From positions 1 to 64,000 of the forward strand of contig CAVPZC010000002.1 in NCBI GenBank assembly GCA_963710175.1: a stretch of 64,000 nucleotides of DNA, read 5' to 3'. This DNA comes from Phormidesmis sp963710175 (lineage in GTDB: Bacteria; Cyanobacteriota; Cyanobacteriia; Phormidesmidales; Phormidesmidaceae). The translations under genes were made by a program, and so were the position numbers. Under the pieces are notes generated by a model. That model saw nothing but the letters and a program-made list of their open reading frames with translations. It made no database searches and was not told where the DNA came from. This document shows, one piece after another, positions 19,601 through 28,553 of this stretch. Position 1 is the first letter of the stretch. Each line of letters starts with the position of its first letter.

Positions 19601-21087
19601 ATCGTATTCGGCAACAGACAGGAGACTATATTTGGCTGGAAACCCTTACCCAACCGATTTTCGATCAGCAGGGGCAGCTTATACATTTACAAACGACCTC
19701 CCGAGAAGTGAGCGATCGCATCAAGGCAGAAGAACAGCTCCGGCACGATAGCCTCCACGATAGCCTCACAGGGCTGCCCAATCGAACCCTGCTGCTAGAG
19801 CGGCTCGACCTATCGCTGCGGCGAGCCACGCGCCATAAAAGCTATCAGTTTGCCGTGCTCTTTTTAGATTTAGACAACTTCAAAGTGATTAACGACAGCT
19901 TAGGACATCTGATTGGTGATGAGCTGCTGCTAAAAACCGCCGCCCTGCTGAGCCAAATGATTCGTGAGACCGATTTGGCGGCGCGGCTAGGCGGCGATGA
20001 ATTTGTTGTTTTACTAGATGGACTCGACGAAGCTGAAGAGGCGGTGCGAGTTACAGAGCGCATTTTAGCTGGCTTAGAGACGCCTTTGTTGGTGGCAAAT
20101 CGGGAGATCTTTATCGGTGCCAGTATTGGCATTGTCGTAGGGGCAACCGGCTATCAATGCGCTGAAGAACTTCTGCGAGATTCTGACCTGGCGATGTATC
20201 GAGCTAAACACAGCGGTCGAGGTTGCTATGTCATGTTCGATCCGGATATGCACTTAAAGGCGGTCCAGCGTCTACAGATCGAAAGCGATCTGCGAAAAGC
20301 GCTGGAACACAGTCAGTTTGTGCTGTATTACCAGCCCGTTGTTGATCTCAAATCGCAGACTGTACGGGGCTTTGAAGCGCTAATTCGGTGGCAGCATCCG
20401 CAGAAAGGGTGCGTATCTCCGGCTGACTTTATCGAGATTGCTGAAGAAACCGGTCTGATTGAACCGATTGGGGAGTGGGTGTTGCACAGCGCCTGCCGAC
20501 AGCTAGCGCTCTGGCAGGCCCAGTTTCCGCAGCGCATTTTGCAGATCAGCGTTAATCTCTCCGTTAAACAGCTAAAGGCCTCGCTGCTGCAAACGCTTGA
20601 GGACGTGCTCACAGCCTACTGCATTCAGCCTCACAGCCTGGTGCTCGAAATAACTGAGAGTATGCTGGTAGAGAATATTGGCACCACGGTCAAACTGCTA
20701 AAGCAAATTAAAGCGAAAGGGATCCATATTAGTATCGATGACTTTGGGACAGGGTATTCCTCTTTGAGCTATCTGCATCAGCTGCCTATCGATGTCCTCA
20801 AGATCGACCGCGCCTTTGTCAGTCCGGCTGAGCCAGATGCCCGCAATCAAGTAATTGCCGAGTCCATCATCGCTTTGAGCAACCTGCTGGAGCTGAATGT
20901 GATCGCCGAGGGCATCGAAACCGCTCAGCAGCTAGCATGGCTGCAAATGCTCGGCTGTGAATCGGGGCAAGGATATTTTTTCTCGCCGCCAGTCCTGGCC
21001 GAACAAGCGGCTCAAATGCTGACTCAGCCTGCACCCAAATTAGATCTTGACGGGAGAATCCACATATACTGTCGGTTCTTTGACTGA
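16663..21087 (+). CDS. Multi-PAS/GAF GGDEF-EAL cyclic-di-GMP sensor protein
   Basis: 1474-residue membrane-anchored bifunctional c-di-GMP enzyme. In order: signal-like segment (1-25), membrane helix (about 70-88), three PAS modules (about 100-225, 230-345, 352-465), GAF (about 480-640), three more PAS modules (about 652-770, 778-900, 903-1020), GGDEF cyclase domain with intact RLGGDEF near 1108, and EAL phosphodiesterase domain with FEALIRW near 1237 and DDFGTGYSS. All key motifs look intact, so both synthesis and hydrolysis are possible. A 14-bp tandem duplication lies in codons ~29-38. The last 48 nt overlap the convergent mscS-like gene. Confidence 0.94.
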   Translation: MNFAATALGGYLLITLPIAGAAQAGTLAEHRSRSIAQGAPAIRAMLQTSEPWVAVEAKVSTQQVRQLWMTLVVYGSAVGLAVTLIWNRYLRNEIRQRRVAEARLQVSEERYATLAKAIPVGVFRTDAAGDCTYVNERWCQMTGLLPEMATGVGWQQMLHREDRARVAAEWAKAVRESRPAQIEYRIQRSDGKVTWVYAQSAAERDTSGQVVGYVGSITDIDGRKRSEKALQQSEAQQRALISVLPDLIMRISRAGVFLEFLASPNFLVLGDPVDWIGSHISKKLPELAEERLAAIRRVLETRTIEIYEQEFFIEGKIQFEEVRVVPYGEDEVLFLVRDMSDRKRAELALRKSEAQSQAILNAIPDYLVRVGIDGRYREFASPDRDFAISSRAGLVGRSLAEVLPGELANQHMYYLRKALQTGELQVFEQTVRVGDRLQEEEVRVVKSHADEVLLIIRDIGDRKRAETALQRKLQKEKVFSRVVQTIRNSLDLTTIFAAAATEIAQLLPGLNCSIVQYLPERGIWKIIDRVCSDPDLPSWVGFEVSDTDNPFADQLKQLQIVRVEDTREIDNISNQPAAQSMPGAWLMIPLVVDNKVWASLSLSISQQPFHWEDELVDLLRAIADQLEVAIQQARLYQQVEQEKQKLIKSQKALTQAQQMAEMGNWEFDVATQAATWSDNMFRIFGLEIAPAMDAADVMQNHIHPEDRAQLEQMLHCATTQGIPYEIDLRFFRADGSMGYLESRGEAVRDQHGQIVKIFGTSLDITHRKQAEAKIANSEVRYRRVVEAQTDFILRSLPDTTITFANSSLCKALGISPEELVGKKWSYYASPVDLEENVVQPDIALSPEQPRRFEENRNRRANGQIGWTQWLDEGIFDEAGQLVEIQSVGRDITPLKQAEQALRESEERLRLVTENMSDLVCLHHPDGRYLYITPSSQTLLGYSPAELIGRDPYTLFHPEDCDRIRQSHQLVLKGITNPMTYRIRQQTGDYIWLETLTQPIFDQQGQLIHLQTTSREVSDRIKAEEQLRHDSLHDSLTGLPNRTLLLERLDLSLRRATRHKSYQFAVLFLDLDNFKVINDSLGHLIGDELLLKTAALLSQMIRETDLAARLGGDEFVVLLDGLDEAEEAVRVTERILAGLETPLLVANREIFIGASIGIVVGATGYQCAEELLRDSDLAMYRAKHSGRGCYVMFDPDMHLKAVQRLQIESDLRKALEHSQFVLYYQPVVDLKSQTVRGFEALIRWQHPQKGCVSPADFIEIAEETGLIEPIGEWVLHSACRQLALWQAQFPQRILQISVNLSVKQLKASLLQTLEDVLTAYCIQPHSLVLEITESMLVENIGTTVKLLKQIKAKGIHISIDDFGTGYSSLSYLHQLPIDVLKIDRAFVSPAEPDARNQVIAESIIALSNLLELNVIAEGIETAQQLAWLQMLGCESGQGYFFSPPVLAEQAAQMLTQPAPKLDLDGRIHIYCRFFD

Positions 21088-22179
21088 AAACAAAATGTCA
21101 TACTCTGAAAGCTGTTTAGAAATGGTCTCGTTGGCTAGCTCTAGCAGTCGCTTGCGCAGCTGAATAGAGCTCTCGCTCGACCCTAAGATAAAGAACGTCA
21201 CTCGCGCCCGCGTTCCTGAGTAACCCTCTATGTCAAACAGACTGACTTTTGTACTGCCCGGATCAATGCCGAACAGCGAATCGGTGCTTTGTTTAACGAC
21301 TTGCTCTACGAGCGATCGCTCCCTCTGCTCCAAAATTTGGACAAAGTCAAGATAGAGCAACACCATCACCTTTTTGCCACGAGTGATGTTTTCAATATCC
21401 AGATTGGCCATAATCGAATTCGGCACAATGACCAGCGTACTTTTAGCGGCTGTGCGCATCTTAGTTGACCGCAGCCCAATCGACTCAATGCGGCCATAGA
21501 CATCTTCTGCGTGAGGGTTGAGCGCCACGCGAATATGGTCGCCCGGCACAAAAGGCCGATCTAGATAGAGGACAACCGTTCCTAGCAGCTGCTCCAGGGT
21601 CTTTTGGGCAGCAAACGCGATCGCAGCTCCCCCAATCCCAAACCCCGCAATCAGACCGACCAGGCTGACACCCTGATTTTGGGCAAACGCCACCACTGCG
21701 ACCAGGCCGATAGTGACATTCATCAGCGTCTCAACCACCAGCAGCATTTCATCTACTTCTAAATTGAGCCGACGCACCAGATCGATGCCATAGATACGGA
21801 CAAACTGGCGGAACAAGCGCGATGCTAGCCAGGCAAGGCTGACAATGGTTGATAAAGTAACAAAAAAGCTGAGAAATCCGTAAATAACCGCGTACTCTTG
21901 CAGCAAACTCAGGCTGAACGAAATCAAGATCAGCGTGCCTGCTGCCCGAAATGTCGGTTCAATGGGCTTAACAAAGTTGGTATAAATGTCAGCAACTCTA
22001 TCGGAAGCTATCCGCCGTAAAATGAGCCGAATCAGCAAAGGCGTGTAGCGACCGATCAGAATTGAGAGCAGGACAAAAATGAAAAATAGCCCAAGCTGAA
22101 ACCCCAGTCTGATGAAGAAAAGTTGAGCATCGCGGTCAAATTGAAAAATCTCTTCTAGAGCTGTTGTAAAAGTATCCAT
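21040..22179 (-). CDS. MscS-family mechanosensitive channel protein (copy 1)
   Basis: 379 residues. Four or so membrane helices (about 18-40, 68-90, 100-118, 145-165), then the MscS pore helix and beta domain with GLIAGFGIGGAAIAFAAQKTLE-type sequence near 175-197 and DHIRV/VPNS motifs. It releases solutes on membrane tension or acts as a small-solute channel. The C-terminus (VYVDSPVKI) matches the neighbouring paralogue (INVDSPITI), so this end is genuine even though it overlaps the EAL gene by 48 bp. Second gene of a tandem pair, 46 bp after the first. Confidence 0.92.
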   Translation of the reverse strand: MDTFTTALEEIFQFDRDAQLFFIRLGFQLGLFFIFVLLSILIGRYTPLLIRLILRRIASDRVADIYTNFVKPIEPTFRAAGTLILISFSLSLLQEYAVIYGFLSFFVTLSTIVSLAWLASRLFRQFVRIYGIDLVRRLNLEVDEMLLVVETLMNVTIGLVAVVAFAQNQGVSLVGLIAGFGIGGAAIAFAAQKTLEQLLGTVVLYLDRPFVPGDHIRVALNPHAEDVYGRIESIGLRSTKMRTAAKSTLVIVPNSIMANLDIENITRGKKVMVLLYLDFVQILEQRERSLVEQVVKQSTDSLFGIDPGSTKVSLFDIEGYSGTRARVTFFILGSSESSIQLRKRLLELANETISKQLSEYDILFSVKEPTVYVDSPVKI

Positions 22180-22225
22180 AAATGGGGTTAAGCGGCGATG
22201 TAACAGATTAATTCAAAGTCATGAT

Positions 22226-23302
22226 CTAAATTGTGATTGGAGAATCAACGTTGATTCTTTGTTCTTCAATGTCGAAGGCGATGCCAAATTCTTTAAGCTT
22301 TTGAGCGACGTTGCGGCTGGCAATATCCAATAGTTGGCCGCGCAAATCCATTGATACTTCACCCGAACCCAAAATGAAAAAGGTAATCTGTGCCCGGGTT
22401 TCTATCGCATCATCAGGTTGCATAAAGCTGATATCAGTGCTGCGTGAATCGATGCCAAAAATGCTCTGAGTGCTCTCTAAAATCACTTGACGGATGAGGG
22501 CTCTTTCGTCGTTGGCGATCGCCCGATAAAACCGCAGATAGACAATCGACATCACCTTTTTAGCGCCGGTAAAATTCTCAATAGGAATCTGAGTCAGCAT
22601 GTTGTTGGGCGCAACTACCAGCGTCCCTTTACCCGAGGTGCGAATCTTGGTAGAACGCAGGCCAATCGATTCAACCTGCCCGAAGGTACCGTCGGGCAGG
22701 CCAATGTAGTCATCAATCACAAACGGACGATCAATATATAAAACAATACTCCCCAAAACTTGTTCTAGCGTTGTTTGGGCGGCAAAAGCCAGCGCCAGCC
22801 CGCCTACGCCCAGACTGGCGACCAGACCAACAACGTTGAATTGATGAGTTTGACCAAAGATCAGCGCGACGAAAACAATGCCGCCAACCGTAGACGTAAT
22901 CTTACCCAGCAGTAAAATCTCGCTATTGATCTTAGTGCCTTCTCGGACAGCAGCATTGAGCAGATATCCATCAAAAAAGAGCTTTGACAGCCGAAAGCTC
23001 AGCCAAATAACGAGCCCACTCACCGCCAAGCTGAGCGGAGTATCGACCAGCGAATAGATCCTGGCTTTAGGTTCAAGCAGCGTTATCAGCAAATCGACAG
23101 CGCTCAGGCCCAGGGCGATCGCCAGCAGCGTCTGCTGCGGCTCAATCACTTCGGCATAGACCGCTGTAGACCACTTCAAACGCTCAAAGGCAAAGCGAAA
23201 CACTGCCGGAGCCACTCGAAAGGCAATAGCCGTTACCGCAGCCGTCAGCAGTACTATCAGGCCAAGTTCTAGCCCCGCCTCGCCAAAAGCCGCATCCAAC
23301 AT
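22226..23302 (-). CDS. MscS-family mechanosensitive channel protein (copy 2)
   Basis: 358 residues, paralogue of the adjacent gene. Membrane helices at about 12-32, 55-75, 85-105 and 130-150. The conserved pore region is VVGLVASLGVGGLALAFAAQ, then DDYIGLPDG-type beta domain and VVAPNNML. Same C-terminal motif INVDSPITI as copy 1. Tandem, same strand, 46-bp spacing: a duplicated pair that may assemble as a hetero-oligomer. Confidence 0.92.
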   Translation of the reverse strand: MLDAAFGEAGLELGLIVLLTAAVTAIAFRVAPAVFRFAFERLKWSTAVYAEVIEPQQTLLAIALGLSAVDLLITLLEPKARIYSLVDTPLSLAVSGLVIWLSFRLSKLFFDGYLLNAAVREGTKINSEILLLGKITSTVGGIVFVALIFGQTHQFNVVGLVASLGVGGLALAFAAQTTLEQVLGSIVLYIDRPFVIDDYIGLPDGTFGQVESIGLRSTKIRTSGKGTLVVAPNNMLTQIPIENFTGAKKVMSIVYLRFYRAIANDERALIRQVILESTQSIFGIDSRSTDISFMQPDDAIETRAQITFFILGSGEVSMDLRGQLLDIASRNVAQKLKEFGIAFDIEEQRINVDSPITI

Positions 23303-23489
23303 ATACTTCCTCCCAGTTTAGCTTGCTCTACAGCCTGTGCTTTTGCGAAAATCGTTTGGCATGGCATCAGATGTACAGGATTACATAAAATAAGAATCAT
23401 TTTGTCCCTGCGGTGCCGATCATTTGAATAAAGCTGCTCTTTTGGTATTGTAGGCAACTATCGTCAAGATGATTTGGCAGCGTAGCAAA

Positions 23490-24284
23490 ATGGGATTCAA
23501 CTACTACGACAGCATCGCCCCCCTTTATGACCAAACGCGCTGGATGACAGAGCCCGTTGCCGAAGCCGTTGCCGAAGCTATTGTCAAGCTGGTCAAAGCA
23601 ACGCCGGAAACATCTTTTCTAGAGCCTGGGGTAGGCACCGGACTAAACGTTTTGCCCCTAGTTAAACGCGGCTACTGCGTCACCGGAATCGATGTTTCCA
23701 AAGAAATGCTCGATCAGTTCCGCCATAAGCTGAACAGATTTCCTCAAAACCTGACGCTGATTCATGCAGATGCCTCTCTATTACCTTTTACAGATCAAAG
23801 TTTCGATGTTGTCCTAACGGTTCACATGGTTCACACTGTTGCAAATTGGAAGACTTTTTTAGACGAGATTGACCGCGTATTGAAACCCGGTGGATTTTAT
23901 CTGAATGCGCAGTGGATAACGCCGCCTGCACGTAGGGAGTTTGAAGGGTATTTTAGAGCGATCGCCACAAAGCATCAGGGCGCGCAACCTGCAAAACAAA
24001 GAGATACCGCCCTCCAAGAAATTGATGTAGAAGACTATTTTGTCAACAAGGGCTATGGCTCCAACTATTCAGTTGCTAAAGAATGGACGGTAAACAATAC
24101 GGTGGGCGAACTCCTCAGCTTTTTTAGAGCAAAGTCATATGGGCTCTGTTGGCGAATGCCAGATAAGACTTTTGGTGTTGTTATGAGTGAGTTTGAAGAT
24201 TTTTGCATCAAACACTATGGTTCATTACAAACAGAGCTATCGTCCAAGGCGAAGTTTGAAATATGGGCGTACACTACCGCCTAG
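23490..24284 (+). CDS. Class I SAM-dependent methyltransferase
   Basis: 264 residues from ATG 23490 (an ATG at 23469 would add seven). SAM-binding motif I FLEPGVGTGLNVLPL at about residues 44-58, acidic motif ITGIDVSKEML, motif HADASLLPFTDQSFDVVLT and post-motif VLKPGGFYL: the UbiE/Methyltransf_11 arrangement. The C-terminal third shows no close family. Substrate unknown. It is convergent with nurA, with only 3 bp between the stop codons. Confidence 0.88.
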   Translation: MGFNYYDSIAPLYDQTRWMTEPVAEAVAEAIVKLVKATPETSFLEPGVGTGLNVLPLVKRGYCVTGIDVSKEMLDQFRHKLNRFPQNLTLIHADASLLPFTDQSFDVVLTVHMVHTVANWKTFLDEIDRVLKPGGFYLNAQWITPPARREFEGYFRAIATKHQGAQPAKQRDTALQEIDVEDYFVNKGYGSNYSVAKEWTVNNTVGELLSFFRAKSYGLCWRMPDKTFGVVMSEFEDFCIKHYGSLQTELSSKAKFEIWAYTTA

Positions 24285-24287
24285 AAG

Positions 24288-25487
24288 TTAGGCAATGCTA
24301 CCCCGCTTACGCGCTTCCTTAAACGAGGTGCCGACGTTCTTGAGGCCAGCGCGGATCATTTGCTGCTCTAGTAGGGTGAAAAAACGAGTGCGATCGCCCC
24401 CTCTCACCACCGCCTGATTGTGCGCTTCTGCCAGCGCCACCGGATAGCCAAACCCCTTTTGTACCTGAGCCAGCATCAAGCTCAAGGCCGTATCGAGCAG
24501 CTCACTATCTTTCACCACCCATTCTGGAAACTCCACCCGCGCCACCTCAGCCCCCACATGCACATAGCAAAAATACACGGTATGGACGCCGTAGCAGCTC
24601 AAAATATCCGCCGAACTCTTCCACAGCGGCCCGCGCTCTCCCGGCGATAGAGCAGTTGACCAGAGCGTGACATCCCGCAGCGGTGAAAAGGACTGGCAGG
24701 GAGCCTGGTCACGCTGATCCTGTCCGTTTCTAGGACAGTTACTCATACAGTCAGGCGTATCAAAAGGACAGGCCTGCAAACGTAGAAAATTCAAAGCCTC
24801 GCCGCTGCGAGAAGCGCTGATATAGCCCATCACCGGCACTCGGGCGCTGCGCAGTTGTTCCCACGACTCCAAAACGGGCAGCAGTATCTCGTCGCGAGCC
24901 ACCACCGGAATCTGCTCCAAAAACCAGTAGATCAACGAGCCATCAGTCAGAGCCAGAGCAGGCACATCCACATCTTGGCTAGCAGCGGTTTCAAGCCCTA
25001 GCTCACCCAGCATCACGGCTTCAGCTGCCGTGCGCTTATAGCCCATCCACTCTTCGGTGCGAATGCCCCACTGCCGCGAGGCGTAGAGATCTTCGGGGCG
25101 GTAGATGACTTCGGGTAGGCTGTCGAGCGTGGGGTAGCGGCTCTGACCGTAGTGAATGATCACGCGGCTGATATTCAGCAGATAGCAGTAGGCGATTTCG
25201 TGGTGACTCGGTGAAATTTGCGACCCGTCTGAAGAGATGACGCTATGGGCGGCTGGTGCGGTACTTAAAGCGATTTTTGTATCTAGCGGTTCGATGGGTT
25301 CGGCGGCGGCAAAAAGGAGGCGATCGCGCCCCTCCACCAGCTGATCCACTAGCGTCTGCTGTCTGCCAGTCGCCTGACGCATCAATAACTGCGCAATCTC
25401 TACGCGACGGCGAGCAGCGTCGGCCTCCTGCGTAAGATGATCGCTAATGCCCTGCATCTGGCGGGCGAGCTTAGTGAGATCAAGCAT
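24288..25487 (-). CDS. nurA: NurA-domain nuclease
   Basis: 399 residues of the NurA family, 5'-3' nucleases that act with the HerA helicase in double-strand break resection in archaea. The N-terminal helices are followed by ISSDGSQISPSHHE (catalytic Asp of motif I at about 85) and by a later LTDGSLIYW motif. A four-cysteine cluster (C240, C247, C251, C264) sits in the central region and could bind Zn or an iron-sulfur cluster. No herA homologue lies in this window. The HAD gene upstream ends 6 bp before its ATG, so they form an operon. Confidence 0.88.
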   Translation of the reverse strand: MLDLTKLARQMQGISDHLTQEADAARRRVEIAQLLMRQATGRQQTLVDQLVEGRDRLLFAAAEPIEPLDTKIALSTAPAAHSVISSDGSQISPSHHEIAYCYLLNISRVIIHYGQSRYPTLDSLPEVIYRPEDLYASRQWGIRTEEWMGYKRTAAEAVMLGELGLETAASQDVDVPALALTDGSLIYWFLEQIPVVARDEILLPVLESWEQLRSARVPVMGYISASRSGEALNFLRLQACPFDTPDCMSNCPRNGQDQRDQAPCQSFSPLRDVTLWSTALSPGERGPLWKSSADILSCYGVHTVYFCYVHVGAEVARVEFPEWVVKDSELLDTALSLMLAQVQKGFGYPVALAEAHNQAVVRGGDRTRFFTLLEQQMIRAGLKNVGTSFKEARKRGSIA

Positions 25488-25493
25488 GACTGA

Positions 25494-26267
25494 CTAGCGC
25501 CACTTATCGAACCCTTGTACTACTTGCTGCAACGATAGTAGCTGAATTCGCGGGTCTTTGTTTGCAGTGTCTCTGTCGGGCGCTAAGTTGTAGCCCCAGT
25601 CGGCTAAGAAAAGCTGCACGTCAGTAAGATCGTCTTGCGCTTTGACATCGCTTAAAGCGGGCAGACGGTCTTCGATAAACCAGATGTGCGTAACTGAGTG
25701 TTCGGCCTTTAGCAATCGGAGCGTTTCGTATTTGGGGCGTTTGGCTTCTTTGCCGATGATGCGATCGCTCGGAAACGCCAGCCCGCTTTGCTCCAACAAA
25801 GCCGAAATGAACCGACCTTCTTTAGTACTGACGATATATATTGGCGGTCCCCCTGCCAGCAGTTCACACAGCCGGTCAAGCATCCCAGGGTAAAAACGAT
25901 GCAGCGCCAGCCAGCTAGACAGATCTCGCTCAATCCAGGCATCGCGTACCCCATCTAGAGCCTGCACTGACTGCGCCTTCGTCAGCCCTGCCGCCGTCAA
26001 ATAAGGCAAAGCCATCTGCGGCCATTCTGCCAAAATTTGCGCCTCGCTCGCGCCCTGAACCAACGCCTGCACCAGCACTGGCATCTCCCACCCAGTTTCG
26101 ACTACCGGACGCAGCGGGTAAAACTTTTCGGCAAGTCCATCGGGAGGCCGATGGCTATTCGGGTCAAAGAGCTGACAGTAAGCCTGCCAAGCCGTTTGAA
26201 AATATTCAATCAGGCCGTCGCAAACGACTCCATCAAAATCAAAGGCGACCAGTTGAGGAGAGAGCAT
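25494..26267 (-). CDS. HAD-superfamily hydrolase
   Basis: 257 residues starting at ATG 26267. Motif I FDFDGVVCDGL (nucleophile and acid/base Asp, residues ~8-12), a helical cap, motif II YIVSTKEGRF, and motif III/IV around SDRIIGKEAKRPKYETL and HIWFIEDRLPAL. Probably a small-molecule phosphatase of the phosphoglycolate-phosphatase-like class; substrate unknown. An upstream extension to 26390 has no homology and is disfavoured. It precedes nurA by 6 bp. Confidence 0.87.
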   Translation of the reverse strand: MLSPQLVAFDFDGVVCDGLIEYFQTAWQAYCQLFDPNSHRPPDGLAEKFYPLRPVVETGWEMPVLVQALVQGASEAQILAEWPQMALPYLTAAGLTKAQSVQALDGVRDAWIERDLSSWLALHRFYPGMLDRLCELLAGGPPIYIVSTKEGRFISALLEQSGLAFPSDRIIGKEAKRPKYETLRLLKAEHSVTHIWFIEDRLPALSDVKAQDDLTDVQLFLADWGYNLAPDRDTANKDPRIQLLSLQQVVQGFDKWR

Positions 26268-26491
26268 AGTACTACCTGTAGATAAAGGAATTGGCGATTT
26301 AGCCCAGCATAGACAGCTCAGTTTGATAGCAGGCGAAAATGGTTGACTTGGCCCACTATGAATCGCTCGTAAGCCAGCGTACTGCATCACTGGTTTATCT
26401 TGTGTGTATTAAGCAAGGGTTTACCTGCCAGGAAGCATAGACTGCGCCTATCAATCGCTAGAATAAGAACCAGTACAGAGCCCGGTAAGGT

Positions 26492-28477
26492 ATGAGCGTC
26501 TCTTTTTCAGACGAGTTTGATGTGATTGTGGTCGGTGCCGGTCACGCCGGTTGTGAAGCAGCTCTGGCGTCAGCGCGGCTAGGCTGCCATACGCTGCTGC
26601 TAACAATGAACCTGGATCGCATCGCCTGGCAGCCCTGCAACCCGGCAGTCGGTGGCCCAGCCAAATCTCAGCTCGCTCACGAAGTAGACGCCTTGGGCGG
26701 CGAAATTGGCAAAATCGCCGACCGCACCTATCTGCAAAAGCGCATTCTCAACAGCTCCAGAGGCCCAGCAGTTTGGGCGCTGCGGGCTCAAACCGATAAG
26801 CGCGAGTACGCCGCTGTGATGAAATCGGTCGTCGAAAATCAAGAGAACCTGGTGCTGCGCGAGGGCATGGCAACCGACCTGGTGCTGGGCAAAAACAGCG
26901 AGATCATTGGCCTGGAAACTCACTTTGGCATGACGTTTGGCTGCAAAGCGATCATCCTGACAACCGGCACTTTCCTAAACGGCACCATTTGGGTAGGCAA
27001 AAAGTCTCTATCAGCGGGCCGGGCGGGTGAACCTGCCGCCATTGGCATGAGTGAAACGCTAAATCGACTGGGCTTTGAAACCGGTCGGCTAAAAACTGGC
27101 ACGCCTGCTCGGGTAGACAAGCGCTCAGTAGACTACAGCCAGCTAGAGGAGCAGGCCGGTGACGCAGACGTTCGCTGGTTTAGCTTCGACCCTGAGGCAT
27201 GGCAGGAGCGCGAACAAATCCCCTGCTATATGACTCGCACAACTGCCGCAACTCACAAGCTAGTCCGCGACAATCTTCATCTATCGCCGGTCTACGGCGG
27301 CTGGGTAGAGGCCAAAGGCCCGCGCTACTGCCCTTGCATAGAAGACAAAATTGTTCGGTTTGCTGACAAAGAGAGCCACCAGATATTTATTGAGCCAGAG
27401 GGCCGAGACTATCCCGAACTGTATATTCAAGGCTTTTCGACTGGGCTACCCGAATCTCTTCAAGGCGCAATGCTGAAGACACTTCCTGGCTTAGAAAACT
27501 GCGTGATGCTGCGTCCGGCTTACGCGGTTGACTACGACTATATTCCAGCGACTCAGTGCTTTCCCACCTTAATGACCAAGCAGGCCGAGGGTCTATTTTG
27601 CGCTGGGCAAATCAACGGCACCACTGGCTACGAAGAAGCAGCGGGTCAGGGGATAGTAGCAGGTATCAATGCTGCACGGTTGGTAAAAGGTCAGGAGATG
27701 ATTGTCTTTCCGCGTGAGGGCAGCTATCTGGGTACGCTGATCGACGATCTCTGCACGAAAGATTTACGTGAACCTTACCGAGTGCTGACTTCACGCTCGG
27801 AGTACCGTTTGATATTGCGTTCGGATAATGCCGATCAGCGGCTAACGCCATTGGGCAGAGAGATTGGGTTGATTGGCGATCGCCGCTGGCACCTCTACAC
27901 CCAAAAACAAGCCAGCATCGTCGCCGAGAAAGAGAGACTGCATGCAACCAGAGTGAAAGAACACGACGCTATAGGCCAACAAATCTCCGCCGACACGCAG
28001 CAGCGCATCAAAGGATCGGTCACCCTTGCCGATCTCATTCGCCGCCCAAAGTTTCACTACGAACACCTCGAATCTTACGGGCTGGGCAATCCTGATTTAA
28101 CTCGCGCCGAGAAAGAAGGCGCTGAGATAGACATTAAGTACTCAGGCTACATTCAGCGTCAGCAAAACCAGATCGACTCGGTCTCTCGTCAGACCAATCG
28201 GCCTTTACCGCAAGACCTTGACTACATGACGATAGAGACGCTGTCTATGGAGTCTCGTGAAAAGCTAAACAAGGTCAAGCCACTGACAGTAGGGCAAGCA
28301 ACGCGCATTGGCGGCGTGAATCCGGCGGATGTGAATGCGCTGCTGGTGTTTTTGGAGGTGCGCGATCGCGGAGCGTCTCTAGAGAATCGCGGAGCGTCTT
28401 CACAGGAGAATCGCAGAGACGCTCCAGAGAAAATTCACAAAGTCGAAGCGAAAAAAGTTTCATCCACCAATGCCTAA
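26492..28477 (+). CDS. mnmG: tRNA uridine-5-carboxymethylaminomethyl(34) synthesis enzyme MnmG
   Basis: 661-residue FAD-dependent enzyme that, with MnmE, modifies the wobble uridine of several tRNAs. FAD motif VVGAGHAGCEAALA at about 13-26, GidA motifs PCNPAVGGPAKSQL and LKTGTPARVD, NADH region and the C-terminal helical domain. Homologues end near the segment RIGGVNPADVNALLVFLEV; here about 35 further residues follow. Many come from a repeated GGAGCGTCT-type sequence (28364-28425) that stays in frame. The extension is probably dispensable. Confidence 0.95.
   Translation: MSVSFSDEFDVIVVGAGHAGCEAALASARLGCHTLLLTMNLDRIAWQPCNPAVGGPAKSQLAHEVDALGGEIGKIADRTYLQKRILNSSRGPAVWALRAQTDKREYAAVMKSVVENQENLVLREGMATDLVLGKNSEIIGLETHFGMTFGCKAIILTTGTFLNGTIWVGKKSLSAGRAGEPAAIGMSETLNRLGFETGRLKTGTPARVDKRSVDYSQLEEQAGDADVRWFSFDPEAWQEREQIPCYMTRTTAATHKLVRDNLHLSPVYGGWVEAKGPRYCPCIEDKIVRFADKESHQIFIEPEGRDYPELYIQGFSTGLPESLQGAMLKTLPGLENCVMLRPAYAVDYDYIPATQCFPTLMTKQAEGLFCAGQINGTTGYEEAAGQGIVAGINAARLVKGQEMIVFPREGSYLGTLIDDLCTKDLREPYRVLTSRSEYRLILRSDNADQRLTPLGREIGLIGDRRWHLYTQKQASIVAEKERLHATRVKEHDAIGQQISADTQQRIKGSVTLADLIRRPKFHYEHLESYGLGNPDLTRAEKEGAEIDIKYSGYIQRQQNQIDSVSRQTNRPLPQDLDYMTIETLSMESREKLNKVKPLTVGQATRIGGVNPADVNALLVFLEVRDRGASLENRGASSQENRRDAPEKIHKVEAKKVSSTNA
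28364..28425. repeat. Short dispersed-repeat cluster inside the 3' end of mnmG
   Basis: The unit GATCGCGGAGCGTCT occurs at about 28364-28378 and again, with one change, near 28385-28399. An inverted version, CGCAGAGACGCTCC, lies at 28412-28425. Such HIP1-associated GGAGCGTCTC repeats are common in filamentous cyanobacteria. Here they encode the in-frame tail of MnmG. Confidence 0.75.
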
Positions 28478-28553
28478 AAATCTCCCCACTTTTCCTGCTC
28501 AAAGAAATAGCTAAGGATCGGGGATTATTTAATCCGTTCAACAGGTACGTCCC

